Source: Sclerodactyla briareus (taxonomy: Eukaryota; Echinodermata; Holothuroidea; Dendrochirotida; Sclerodactylidae). From it: a stretch of DNA of 64,000 nucleotides. Made by a program: the position numbers and the translations under genes. Location of the stretch: assembly GCA_026419785.1 (NCBI GenBank), contig JAODTK010001087.1:62001-126000 (forward strand), given 5' to 3'. Positions 1 to 10,824 of the stretch are shown piece by piece. How positions within the stretch are numbered: position 1 is the first letter of the stretch; each line of letters starts with the position of its first letter. Below the pieces are notes generated by a model. The model was not told the DNA's origin and made no database searches. It saw only the letters and a list, made by a program, of their open reading frames with translations.

Positions 1-299
1 TATCCAGGAGAAGAACCTCCTGTTTTTTGCCATACCAAACCAAGGTCAGTTGAGTTATTCGTAGCCAACAACAAATGTCCGGGTATTCCGCCATCAATTT
101 AACTTTCGAAAGGCATATCGGACGCAGTTTTATCGAGATTGTAAGCCATCGTTTTCAGTACCAATTCAAGGCGAGGAGAGGCCTAAATTAGAATGCTCGT
201 ACCCACGAAATGGGAATGGCATGCAAACAATCAACTACGACAGGTCACGGTACGTTGTAGATTAAAGGGATAGTGCCCTATTTTTATATAACCATTTCA
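1..299. other. No feature recognised
   Basis: I see no coding signal, repeat copy or RNA gene in this stretch. Confidence 0.5.
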
Positions 300-645
300 A
301 GGTTCAAGAGAATTTGCCATAGAGAATGCATATCGAGCCTATTGAGAACGCGGCGGCGATCACATGGAGGGGTGGGGGGGGGGGAAAGGCGCGGGCATCG
401 CCACACATTACGTGTTTGGAACTACTTTCCTTGGACTCCACCTCTTTCCCACACGTGGTTGAGACAGAGTGTTGCAGCTTCAATGTGCATTTTATTGTTC
501 ATGACTCATAACTGGGGACCTTCCATTCCACATTCCTGCTATTGGCGCACGGGCCTTCATGAAGGCAGGGACGAACGATGCGTGCCCTCTCTCTGGAATC
601 CCATCGTAACTCAATATTTTTTGTACTACTCCCCCTCTTCGTACC
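300..645. repeat. Dispersed repeat family 1, copy 1
   Basis: This stretch matches 10100-10445 in the same orientation over about 340 bases. Shared blocks include GCGGGCATCGCCA, CCCACACGTGGTTG, CATTGTTCATGACTC, CCTGCTATTGGCGCACGGGCC and CTCTCTGGAATCCCATCGTAA. Small indels separate the copies. Open frames here differ between the two copies, so it is non-coding dispersed DNA rather than a gene. The repeat class is unknown; I saw no convincing terminal repeats. Confidence 0.8.
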
Positions 646-2749
646 AGCGCGTATCCAGGGGGGGGGGCTTTGGGGGCGCGTTCCCCGTGTTAGAGAAGGA
701 GGGGTGTTCCTATATTTATCTGCCTATATCCTGTCACGTGAACAACTCAACCGTCTTTCTTACTTGAAATTGCACTCGTATACAAGCAAAAAATTCTGAG
801 TGGCTACGAGCCAACTTTGCGGCGCTCCGCTTGGCATAGCAAAGTGCAGTTACCATCGCCCCCTCCCCTCCGCCTCCACTTTTCGAAACGGATCGACGCC
901 CCTAGTCGTGCATCCAAAGGCCATGTGAGTGAAGAACGCTCATAGAAAAGGGGGCTACCACAGTAGTTGAACTTTCCTTGCACAAAGAACGCGCCTCACA
1001 AGATCTGCGAGTATTGGCTCCATTAATCACACTGCATGTGGAGGTCGTTTGGCGAAAGTGCCACTGCGCCTGGCATGAATCATGCATGCCATTTCCAGGG
1101 TATGGTTCGTGTTTCGTTCATGCATTGGTAGCGCAGTTCCCAGTTCAGCAGCAGCCGCCCAAGCCCGAATGTCAGGTTACCTCATTCCTTTCCAGTGAAG
1201 AGATAAGGCCATACGACTGTCAAATCACTGAGCTCATCTGAATATGAAATATGTACGTATAGAAGGAGGCCTTCACATGTCAAACCATAGTTAGTGGAAC
1301 ATGAACCGATTGTCACATTCATTATCTCTCTTTTTTTTCTGGCCGATAACTTATGGCACTGTAATCATATCAGTGACCATGCTGAGAGTTTGTTCATGCC
1401 GGCATAACTGTATGGCTGACTGGCAGGGAATCATGTTGTCATCGTATGGCGTTTGGTTTATAATGTGTGATTGTGTAATGTGAGAAGAAAAACCCAACCC
1501 TCACATTAAGATTCATATAATTCCGTAAGAGTGTAAAGATCATTGTTGTTTCAGTGTAACTCCACACGAACAGCACTTTGTTTTTAAACCGTAAGTGCAG
1601 TATAATGGTTTCTCTCATCAGGCCCCGAGGGCCCATTCCCGGGCGATCAGAGGTGTTAAAACCCCAAAATCCCAGTGCGCTCCGCGCCAACCGATAGTGG
1701 CGCTCCGCTTATAGTGACCTCTGCCCCCGGTTGACAATCTGCATACGCCCGGCTCCCTGTACTTTTCAAGTAGTTCTAAATGCGTGTTTTCATCTCCTTT
1801 TTAGGATTGATTTTTTTCACCTTCCTGCCTTTGTGACACTACATAACACACCTTTGTTTGGATGCGTCGTTAACTATCTATTCATCTATCTATCGATCTT
1901 TGGGTTCAACAATATACATTGCCGTTCGTAGTCTAAGCGGAGCGACACTACAGGTCGACGAGTGGCGCGCAGCAGATTACTACAGCATCCTCTGGAACAA
2001 CCAAAACTGACAATTTCACGGAATCATTTTTGAATCCTCGTTCTCAAATGTTTTACCACACTCGGTTGTACTCTCACTAATACCGACCTGTCTAGGACCT
2101 AACTTGAATAAGGTGAGCGATGGGTCGGACCATAGAAGCTGAGTCTACTAGTGTTCGTATGCCACTATAAGAACTTTATGTATGAGGCGCGCCGTTTTGC
2201 CGAGTAGCCTCAAGATAAACAAAAGATGGGGAAATGGAGTTAAATATAGGAACACGTACCTTCGGCAATTAGTAAACTCCCCACTCGAATGAATATCATA
2301 ATCTGCGTAAGGACCGATACTTTCTGCCGAATGCTCGACCTCTCGTCGAGATCTGAAGAATTTGTTTCGTATCAACAGCCCTTCCTAGTCGGTCCGTAGT
2401 GCAGATTGTTTGTTGTTTCCCTCCTATAAAAGGTTTCGGTGTAACTTACTGTGTTTGGCGCTTGATCAAGCTCCGCCTATACCCGACAGTGGAGACCAAC
2501 AGTACACTATATTGACTGGCTCGGTTGCACGACAGAGCTCCCGCTTTCTAATATGGAACGGGTCGATTTGTTTCTAGTTCAATAGATCCTGATGACATCA
2601 TTTTCATCTCGATAATACGCCCAGCAGCTTGTTTGTTCCTACATTGAGCTGTTGGGCTGTTTTTTAATATCTTAAAAGTACTATGCTTTTGAGTTGCCCA
2701 TAATATACTCTGTATGTCAAACATCTTCTTTTGGTATTGTCCCAGGATA
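646..2749. other. No gene recognised; G-rich start and a short CTAT run
   Basis: A G-rich tract lies at about 655-670 and a short (CTAT) run at about 1878-1896. The short open frames here look random, with no motif I recognise and no exon-like splice context. Confidence 0.45.
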
Positions 2750-2912
2750 ATAGAAGGAATGATCGATATGAGATTGAGCATGAATTTCTTCAATTTCCAA
2801 TACAATGTCACATGTATAATCATATCCATTGTGAAGGGACTTATGAACCGCACACGCTGTATATAAAACGACACGAATGATATTCAAACATCTTATATAT
2901 TCATCACATATA

Positions 2913-2990
2913 TCTTATATATATATATATATATAATATATATATATATAATATATATATATATTATATATATATATAATATATATTAAT
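2913..2990. repeat. AT microsatellite, left inner arm
   Basis: An interrupted (AT)n tract directly inside the left arm of the inverted-repeat element. It is mirrored by the longer AT tract at 4468-4658. Confidence 0.9.
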
Positions 2991-3002
2991 ACGCTAAGGA
3001 CT

Positions 3003-3135
3003 TTTCCGTCTGTCCGGCACTATTCTCCGAACGGCGGGTCGCGCGCCCGCGGGATTCGACGGGCGGGTGCGGGTTCCCTCCCCGCGTCAGTTTTGCGTTC
3101 CCGTCTCCGCGGCGCGCTCGGATTCCGAGTAATTA
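3003..3135. other. GC-rich patch inside inverted-repeat element
   Basis: About 130 bases are strongly GC-rich, with many CG steps (for example GGCGGGTCGCGCGCCCGCGG), set between AT arrays and AT-rich repeats. No gene or RNA is recognised. The abrupt change in composition suggests a separate origin from the flanking repeats. Confidence 0.6.
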
Positions 3136-3138
3136 CGA

Positions 3139-3415
3139 TTAATTGGCCCTAATTGGGCTCTCCTTCTTCTGGCCACCACCTGCATCGCTGCCTGGGGCAA
3201 ATTGCTATCTTCAGACCCAGTCTCTAACCAGGAGCTCTATGGACAGGGGGAGTTTGTTTACTTGAGGTCAAGAGATCAACCTCCATATACTACAGTGCAC
3301 TGCCAATTGGCCCTAATTGGGCTCTCATACTGCTGCGCAATGCTTCGCTGCCCTGGACAAATTGTTTACATCAAGACCCAGCTCTCACACAGAAGCTGCT
3401 ATGGACAGGGGAAAT
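3139..3415 (+). repeat. Two-copy tandem repeat, about 165 bp
   Basis: The block ATTGGCCCTAATTGGGCTCTC appears near 3142 and again near 3306. Each is followed by similar text (CATCGCTGCC / CTTCGCTGCC, then CAAATTG, AGACCCAG and GCTATGGACAGGGG or CTATGGACAGGGGG). This is a tandem duplication of about 165 bases inside the inverted-repeat element. Open frames across it are by-products of the repeat. Confidence 0.75.
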
Positions 3416-3419
3416 AGCA

Positions 3420-3880
3420 CACTATTTAACAGGTTAGGCCATGTTTTATTTCATACGTGCACTTTGTGTCTGGTGCATGTATGCTGCAGTTGTACCATTT
3501 GATAAACTAACACTCTAATTTAACATTTTGTCATCATTCACGGCAAGGCCGACATGTTATACCATGTTTCATTTCATACAGTATGTGAAACAAGGATAGG
3601 CTATTTTAGTAGTCTCAAGGTGTTAGTCTCAAGGTCAAAAATTAACCTCTTAGTCCTAAATAACACTCTATTCAACATTTTGTCATCATTAAAGGCCAAC
3701 ATGTTAGCCCATGTTTCATTCCTAAGGGCCTTGTTCAATAGATGTTGGCTGCAGTATACCATGTTTATGAACTAGCACTCTATTTAACATTTTTGTCATC
3801 ATTAAAGGCCAACATGTTAGCCCATGTTTCACTTCATAAGGGCACTTCGTGTCTAATAGCATGTATTCTGCGAATAACCA
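3420..3880 (+). repeat. Degenerate tandem repeat, 110-150 bp units
   Basis: Units share ACACTCTATTTAACATTTT, GTCATCATTAAAGGCCAACATG and CCATGTTTCA-TTCATA. They recur near 3430, 3510, 3660 and 3775. Unit length varies between about 110 and 150 bases. They form the middle of the inverted-repeat element. Confidence 0.7.
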
Positions 3881-4467
3881 AGCCATCTGTTTAATTAGTG
3901 GACTAGAAAGAAACAAAATAATCAAATTTCTTCTCTCAACCAGAATGAAAACACGAAGTTACCCGTAATAAATAAATTTTGAACACTACAATACATGTTA
4001 GGCCTTAATTAGTAGGCCTAAGGACAAAAGGAAATCAATCCAAAATATTTGCTTATTTAGCAACTTACTCAACATTTGTCGAGAAAATCTTGACTGGCAC
4101 TTTGACTTGGGGGATAAAAAATTAGCACTGTGCGGTGTGAATTACTTAAATGACGAGATGATTGGTGTGCCCACGTGATGTCATTGAACCGAAACAAACA
4201 ATGACATAACACAAAAACGTAGGAGTTGGAACTCCAAATTTGAGATGTTACTACTATGTAGTATACATGAGGTCATATAACAAACAGGAATGCTCCAGTT
4301 CTTCCCCCGACAATATCTTCTTTGAAGTTAGGGGGTGTATCATGCTCAATGTCATTGTCTCTGAAAAAAACATCAATCCAGCAATATACCTAAGCTCCTG
4401 ACTTCACCACCGGAAACCAAACGAAACTGATGTCACACCCAAGATCGCGTCGCCCGGTTATTTGCAG

Positions 4468-4567
4468 TATTATATAGATATATAATTATATATATATATA
4501 TATAATATATATAATATATATATATATATATAAGTATAATATAGATAGATTATATATATAATAGATA

Positions 4568-4601
<34 letters not shown>

Positions 4602-4602
4602 G

Positions 4603-4657
<55 letters not shown>

Positions 4658-4658
4658 G
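4468..4658. repeat. AT microsatellite, right inner arm
   Basis: An interrupted (AT)n and (TAGATA) tract. It is the inward continuation of the right arm of the inverted-repeat element and mirrors 2913-2990. Confidence 0.9.
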
Positions 4659-4829
4659 ATGATAATAATGATGCTTTGGAATATCATTCGGGTCGTTTTA
4701 TATACAGCGTGTGCGGTTCATAAGTCCCTCACAATTGGCTATGATATATACATGTGATTCTTATTGGAAAATTGAAAGAAAGAAGAATTGAAGAAATTCA
4801 TGCTCAATCTCATACGATCATTCTAATAT

Positions 4830-5599
4830 ATATATATATCATCGTGTTGACAATTTTTGTATTGGTGGAAAAAGTGTTGTTAACCTCGTGTACTTTACGT
4901 ATAAGTGCCCTGCCAATGTGAGCTATGTGAAATAACTGATGGTCCAGGAACCACTGGGGAGATGACGGGGGGGGGGGGGGCGTTGTAGAATCATGGATGA
5001 AATAGTTCACAGCAATAGTCGTTTGGAAATTCCAATTGACCTGAATTTATCAACTCATCATTGCTTAATTTTGTCCATGTTGGGACCAGACGTGATTCTT
5101 CCTCACATTCGCTTCGTTATGGACCGGCAGGCGAAATCGCCGTCACGTGGCTAGTAGACAATCTTAAGATATATAGCTACCTAGTTTCGTTAAATAGATG
5201 TATCTCATATACCAGTACTATAATAGTAAAAACAAAAATATCAAATAGTGTTAGCAGTTATCCAAGTTAATACTAGCCAATGTGTCATTACAATGAGGGA
5301 CAATTCAATACCCCTTCAAGCATATTAACGAAAACATTTATAATTACAAGACCGTGTTTTGTTTCTATCGTGTATTGTTAAAAAAGGTAAATCGGGAGGC
5401 GAAATATTATTTAATCCCAAGAACTGCGACTGATTTTGTATGATAATCCTAGCGATTGCGTCGCAACTCGACGATTAATCGATATGTTACGCACGCACGG
5501 CACAAATGAGAGCACTACACAACGCGACCGTAAGGCGGGAATCCGGCATTTATGTGAGTCCGTGGAGAGGCACCTGCCAACAGGTGCCTCGCAGGTCGG
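4830..5599. other. No gene recognised; small perfect hairpin
   Basis: This holds a poly-G run at about 4969-4980 and a perfect 10-bp stem with a CCAA loop at 5567-5590 (GAGGCACCTG / CAGGTGCCTC). The hairpin lies just before recognisable LINE sequence. I see no host gene. Confidence 0.45.
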
Positions 5600-6900
5600 A
5601 TTACAGAGCGATTCAGAGAGAGACCCCTGCAACTCGGCCTTGTGGTGCGTGCCCGCTGTCAGGCCTATGACGGCAAGAGTCCTTGCTGAGGAATCCGAAG
5701 TGAGGCACGTTGGTATTTTTTAGGATTGTACGAGACTGAGCCCCTACGCATGGTAATTTCTATGAATACGGTTGTATTCTAGAGACCGAACCTCCTGCAG
5801 ACTGTCAGTTGCCAACAATCGCGGAAACTCGAGTGGCATTGGATCAGTTGAAGTCGGGAAAGCTCCTGGCCCGCCCGGGGTCTGTGGCATACATCCCTAG
5901 ATGCCCTGGCTGGTGGCAGACTGCCCGCGAGTTGTTTTGGGTTGGAAAAGGGGACTTATATCTGGAATCTGGAAAGGGTGATACTAGGAACTGCTGTAAC
6001 TATAGAGGGGTTACACTCCTATCAGTACCTGCAAAGTTTCTGCTAGGATCATCCTGTACAGGATCCTTCGTCAACTCTTGGGCATCAGCGTCCTGAGCAG
6101 ATTCGAATTTTTAACTCCCAAGAAGTCCCACTGTGGATCGCATCTTGACTCTCCGTGGGTCTGTCTAGCGGTTCGAAATTCGGTCGAGGCTTTTCTGTTC
6201 GCCATATCAATTTCCGCAAGGCCTTCGACTCTGTTTGTAGGGTTTTTCTCTGGAGTCTTCTCCGCGCAGCGTGGTGGGGCCCAACCCGCCATGTACACCT
6301 GATATCCTCTCTGTATTTTGGAAGTGAGAGTGCTGTGAATTGTGCTGGTGGAGTCTTTGACTTTTGCAACCCGTTGTAACGTTTTGAACAAGGTTTAACG
6401 TGCTCTGCACACTTTCCACCACTTGTAAGACGGCTTATGGAGAGGGCTGTTAATAGTACCGGCTGTGGGGTCTCATTCACGGGGAGTCAGGTTTCCTGAC
6501 CTGGACTTCGCGGATGATGCTGCATTACTCGCCGAGTTTGTGGATTCTCTGGTTGATGCCCTTGAAACACTTTGTCGGGAGGCAAATCCGTTAGGCCTCC
6601 AGGTGTCATGGATCAAGTCTAAGATCCAGTCTTTTGGTGGAGATTTGGCAGTGCTGCTGGGTTGCCCAGGTGTGGAGGGTGAAACTTGGAAACGCCAAGT
6701 CATTTGTTTACCTCGGCAGTGTCATTAGTGACTCTGCTTCTTGCGGTCAGTAGACGTCTCGGATGCATACGGCGTCATGAATTCACTGGATTGTGGTGTC
6801 TGGCGGTCGCGTTATCTGAGCCAAAGAACCAAGCTCCGTGTTTTGGGTCCGTGTTACTGTGCTCTCGGTCTTTCTATATTCTAGTGTAAGTTACCTGGTT
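5600..6900 (+). pseudogene. Degenerate LINE reverse transcriptase
   Basis: Fragments in several frames match the order of a LINE ORF2 reverse transcriptase. A linker with ESEVR comes first (about 5690), then NYRGVTLLSVP near 5998. INFRKAFDSV follows near 6206, then LYFGSESAVNCAG near 6310. The catalytic-type LDFADDAA lies near 6501, with a VSWIKSKIQ-FGG block near 6605. A weaker match (RRLGCIRR, then YILV where LLYGCETW is usual) runs on to about 6890. Frame changes occur between blocks, so the copy is dead. Block order resembles I/Nimb-type non-LTR elements, but the clade is my inference. No endonuclease domain or 3' tail was found, so it is truncated at both ends. Confidence 0.85.
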
Positions 6901-7379
6901 GGACATTTCCATCGTTAATGAGAACTACAAGGAAGTACCTATCCAGAAAGTCCACCCCAATTGTTGAGTTGCCATTTCAGGGACTGTTTCCATGGTAAGC
7001 AGTAGTTTCCCCCTTGTTGAATTGAATGTTTATGCACTAAATTAGCTGAATCAGTGGAATCAGATGTTAGGTAGGCCAGGAGTGCCATAAGTCCATAAAT
7101 ATATATATAATGTAGATGTCCAAAGTGTGAGGTGACGTGACTATGACGTCATTCCGCTCAAAATCTGGGGATTTCTCCAACCTGTCACTCAAAAAACACA
7201 CCCCTGCCGCCTTAGAGGAAGCTTGTAAAGATTGCAGATATTTTTTGTACAGGAGCCTATGGAAGTGGTACATCGCTCCAGCTAGAGGAATGTTGGGACC
7301 TCCCACTTTGGAGGGTATAGGACATCACTGTCCTGCCACTCGTTTAATTCAGGGGCTTTCATTTTTATGAGAATTTACT
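6901..7379. other. No gene recognised
   Basis: This follows the LINE relic. I could not align it with the C-terminal part of LINE ORF2, and I see no exon or RNA gene. Confidence 0.4.
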
Positions 7380-7560
7380 AACTTTATTTACGTCCGAAGA
7401 GTTCACATAATAATTTCTGGAGTAACGGTCCAATATTATTCCGGAGGAACCGTCGAAAGCACGCCCCGGATGAACAGTCCAAACGTTAATTCCTGGAGGA
7501 ACGATTCATTTACATCTTGAGGACTCGAGGAACTACCCCCGCCGTCGCTAACGAGGTCTC
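7380..7560. repeat. Degenerate minisatellite with GGAGGAAC units
   Basis: Related words recur at intervals of about 25-40 bases: TTCTGGAGTAACGGTCCAA, TTCCGGAGGAACCGTCGAA, CCCGGATGAACAGTCCAA and TTCCTGGAGGAACGATTCA. Farther on, CTCGAGGAACTACCCC and CTCGAGGAGTTACCCC repeat. It is an old, eroded tandem array with no coding meaning. Confidence 0.6.
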
Positions 7561-8179
7561 GAGGAGTTACCCCACCCAGTCGCTACTGATGTCTGAAACA
7601 AAATACCCCGGCCTCATCGTTGCTTCAGCTGGTCCGGGATCGCGTGAGCGAGCTGCTTTAATGGTTGACCCGCGACGCGTTATTCATTAAACATCTGTGC
7701 CAGTTGTTGAGGAAAACTGTTCATGGTGGCCACCAAGCTTTTTCGTTGTAGTGCCAACTTCCAACTTAATTAAAAGGACTAATGCCCCCTGTATTTCTTC
7801 CCAGCCCAAGTGAAGCATATATGTTAATAATGATGCCCTTGTGGTATTAGACCGTATATTTGTGTTACTTCGTTTCATCCTGGTGACTCGTTGCATTCTC
7901 AATCTATCCCCACCGATTACCACAATTGGTGGGCCTCCAGTTCCCACACACAATTAGGAGGCACGTTCAGGAAACCAGGTGGAACGGGAGGAGTTCGGAT
8001 TTAGTTATTCTATCTATTCGCGGCTAGTGGAACGCCTACACGTGAAAATTAGTTGTTGTTGTTTTGACGCCAGTTTTTCTCGTGTGCCAGTCGGAATTGA
8101 AACTATCACCCCTAGCCCTCCAAGTCTAGGTGGACAGTCACACTAGTTTGACGCCTTGACTACTCACGGCTGGGCTGGG
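7561..8179. other. No gene recognised
   Basis: No coding block, repeat copy or RNA gene is visible before the LINE 3' end that follows. Confidence 0.4.
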
Positions 8180-8570
8180 AAGGCCGATTTGATTCCTTTA
8201 TTTATACCTCACTTCGCATCCTCGGTTACCGCTGGCACTCAGGATCACGTATCTAATGCCAGGTTTTTCGGGGAGGTCGAGATGGTGACATTTAGCTGCC
8301 CGATCGCGAGGGGCCTAATGCGTTCTTTGGGGGACTATGGGCGCGGCTTCCCAGAAAGGATCATGCCCACCGTGCTGTGTGAAGGGATCGGTGGGTGGGG
8401 CCGACCGCTGAGACGCCCCTGTAACTCGTGGTTGGCGCAGCTCTTCGGGTACCTCAGGAGTTGAGAGAGAGAGATGGCCCAACCCATGGCATGGTCGCTT
8501 TGTTCGGAGCAGGCGGGCGATTGGAAGCGGCGGGTGGACGCAGTTGGGTGCCTCCCAGGCATTTGCTCCA
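8180..8570 (+). pseudogene. 3' end of a LINE (ORF2 C-terminus)
   Basis: Translation gives the usual C-terminal order of this LINE type. A SLRILGYRW block (about 8200) comes first, then DHVSNARFFGEVEM (near 8243). FPERI-P follows near 8350, then GGWGRPLRRP-NSWLAQL near 8392 and MGRAMAW near 8473. A final DWKRRVDAV-CLPGIC ends near 8560. One frame change occurs near 8460. The body is followed at once by a (TGAG)n tail, as expected for a non-LTR element that primes on short tandem repeats. The same 3' end is found inverted at 12479-12700. The block style agrees with the reverse transcriptase relic at 5600-6900, so one family is likely but not shown by overlap. Confidence 0.8.
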
Positions 8571-8647
8571 TGAGTGAGTGAGTGAGTGAGTGAGTGAGTG
8601 AGTGAGTGAGTGAGTGAGTGAGTGAGTGAGTGAGTGAGTGAGTGAGT
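8571..8647 (+). repeat. (TGAG)n LINE tail
   Basis: About 19 uninterrupted copies of TGAG directly follow the LINE C-terminus. On the other strand it reads as a THSL peptide repeat, which is an artefact. Because the second copy of this LINE end also runs into TGAG repeats, the array is best read as the element's 3' tail, perhaps lengthened by slippage. Confidence 0.9.
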
Positions 8648-9163
8648 AAATTTGCATCGCCAGATCTCATGCCACCTTCGACGTCGATGGGAAAATCTAC
8701 TTCAAGTGACAACCGTTCATGAGCCTCTCCGCATCATTTCGTTGAACAATTCTCATTATCACATGTTGTAAAACTCTGACCTATGTTGACCTTGAATGAC
8801 TTCGAACCTGACCCTGATCCAGTTGGGATATTCCTTCCATAACTCTAACATGCAAGTCTAATTTGAACTTTTTATATTTGCGTTCATTAGATATCGTTCT
8901 CAAGAAAAGTGAGACACACACGCGCGCACGCACATACACAGTCAACATATACACACAATGCGTGACTGCCCAGATTCATTCTGTATTCGAAATGAAAGGG
9001 GAATCTCGCTTTTTCATTGTATCAGTTCAAGCTAGGTCGGAAAGGACTGCTCGTGGGTACGATATCAGGAACTTGCAAGGATCAATGAGGTAGGCATGGA
9101 GGTGGCAGTTGAAAAGAGGGGAAACTTCACTGATTGTTGTTTCATAGAAAAAGTCAATGATGT
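8648..9163. other. No gene recognised
   Basis: Nothing recognised apart from a short CA-rich stretch at about 8912-8960. Confidence 0.4.
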
Positions 9164-9252
<89 letters not shown>

Positions 9253-9294
9253 TAATAATAATAATAATAAAATAATAATAATAATAAAATATAA
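9164..9294. repeat. (CTA)n-(ATA)n compound microsatellite
   Basis: About 17 CTA/ACT triplets are followed by a long interrupted ATA/AAT run. Poly-Ser and poly-Ile frames here are repeat artefacts. Confidence 0.95.
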
Positions 9295-9446
9295 GTTAAT
9301 AAAGTTCCGACCAGAAACCCCAAAGCAGATGGCGATAATGTCATTGAAATACCACAGCTACAGCTCACATCATGCCGAAATGAGATTGAATGGGTTTACT
9401 TTATTCTGTTGATTCTCACTGCGCCCGCTCTGCAGTTGTAGGATGA

Positions 9447-9487
9447 TTTTTTTTTTTTGTGTGTGTGTGTGTGTGTGCGTGTATGTG
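9447..9487. repeat. Poly-T plus (GT)n
   Basis: A T run leads into about 10 GT dinucleotides. Confidence 0.9.
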
Positions 9488-10099
9488 TAAGTATATACCC
9501 TGTTTGGCAGATTATGGGGTGTACTGTTCGAGCCCTGCTCCTAATCGATTGACCGTCGTCAGCGACCCGATATTGTCCTATCGGCTTCCTCCACATAGCT
9601 CCGAGTGGCAAACACATTGTTCGAACCGGGTCGCGCTCTTCCAGTTAACAGACGGAGGAAGTCATGCCTGTTGGGCCGCCCGAATCCGAGAGTCACTTAT
9701 TAGGTATGAGTGCGTATTGTGTGTATCTCGACTCGGTGAGTTGCCGATATCGAATTATTTAGTTACCGCATTAATATATCAGAGTTGATGATCATGACAA
9801 TAATGGTCGAAAAAACGTGTAATGTTATAATGGCAGATGCCAGGGAGGTAATCACGTCTTGAACCCACGGCCACGGTTGGCCGTAGAGGTTAAAATATCC
9901 ACGTCCGACACTACACGGCAACCCAGTCGAGCAGTATCGATCCGCATATTCAGTTGACCGTAGTGTACGTATCCTATGGTATTGAATATTCCGCGAGGTG
10001 TTGTATGTTGTTGTATTCCGTCACTATAGATTCACTACACATACTTGTTTTCGCGTTAGTCGTTCTGAGAACTGCTCATTTTTTCAGAAGCATTTCAGT
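9488..10099. other. No gene recognised
   Basis: Two GTTCGA words (about 9526 and 9620) recall a tRNA B box, but no partner A box or cloverleaf could be drawn. Otherwise nothing is recognised. Confidence 0.4.
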
Positions 10100-10445
10100 T
10101 ACTCTTTTTCTCCGCATAATGCCATAGAGAGTGATATACAAGCCTGAGATTGAGAACACCCACAAACGGCGCCTAAAGGAGGGGAGGGGAGAGGTGCGGG
10201 CATCGCCATACATTATGTTTTTGGAACTACTTGCTTTGGACGCCCACCTTTCCCACACGTGGTTGGGAGTGTTGCAGTTACAATGTGCATTTCATTGTTC
10301 ATGACTCTACAGTACTGAAATTTTCACAATTCCTGCTATTGGCGCACGGGCCCTTTCAATTGGTGCAGAGCCAAACGCTCGTGCCTCTCTCTGGAATCCC
10401 ATCGTAAATCAATAGGATTTTTTTTTACTCCCCTCTTTGTTACTT
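10100..10445. repeat. Dispersed repeat family 1, copy 2
   Basis: Direct-orientation partner of 300-645, with the same conserved words in the same order (for example CACACGTGGTTGGGAGTGTTGCAG and CTGCTATTGGCGCACGGGCCC shortened here to their shared cores). The copies differ by scattered substitutions and small indels, as for old dispersed elements. Confidence 0.8.
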
Positions 10446-10557
10446 GCTCCCTTCCAAAGTTTTGAAGGGCCAGTAGTCTGTACCCTTGCCGCCTCGCACG
10501 TGATTTCCGCCTCTCCTTCCATTTTCTAATTTCACTAAGAAATATATAACGTATATA

Positions 10558-10824
10558 CGAATACCCAGCGAACACAAAACGTTTTCATAACATTTGAAAA
10601 GAGCTCCTTTCATAGCGTGAAATGTTGTTAGTAAAACATTTATGACGTTATATATAAACCTAAAATGTTCTCAACGTTTTAATTATTGTTAATTATTGGT
10701 TATACCGAATTATGGTGCGAAAATTGTTTAGTGAGTAATAATACATACAGAATAATGTTTTTAAAACATTAGACGAAACATTCTTAACGTTTTTAACAAC
10801 GTGTTTGTGTTTACTGGGTATTCG
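10558..10824. mobile_element. MITE with CCCAGC-AACACAAA ends, copy 1
   Basis: The left end reads CGAATACCCAGCGAACACAA and the right end, reverse-complemented, CGAATACCCAGTAAACACAA. That gives terminal inverted repeats of about 20 bases with one to two mismatches. Within the 267-bp element, AACGTTTT and AAAACATT words recur and no frame encodes a transposase. This is the layout of a miniature inverted-repeat transposable element. A second, more diverged member is at 44119-44392. The superfamily is not decided. Confidence 0.8.

Larger units (their letters stand above)
2750..4826. mobile_element. Inverted-repeat element with AT-array inner ends
   Basis: The arms at about 2750-2910 and 4665-4826 are reverse complements over some 150 bases. 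They share, for example, the block GTTTTATATACAGCGTGTG on one strand and its complement on the other. Each arm continues inward into an AT array (2913-2990 and 4468-4658). The core holds a GC-rich patch (3003-3135) and tandem repeats (3139-3880). No transposase frame is visible, so this looks like a non-autonomous DNA element or foldback-like structure. The class is unknown and no target-site duplication could be fixed. Confidence 0.7.

Noticed and set aside
5436..5723. Frame with RTHGTNE as a second subtilase His motif
   Set aside because: No other S8 segment surrounds it, and the adjoining sequence belongs to the LINE relic.
8335..8712. Minus-strand frames with a long THSL peptide repeat
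   Set aside because: They are translations of the (TGAG)n tail of the LINE; the same occurs at 12409-12478.
9027..9368. Minus-strand frame with poly-Ser and poly-Ile
   Set aside because: Produced by the CTA/ATA microsatellite.
9500..9660. tRNA gene suggested by GTTCGA words
   Set aside because: No cloverleaf or A box could be drawn.
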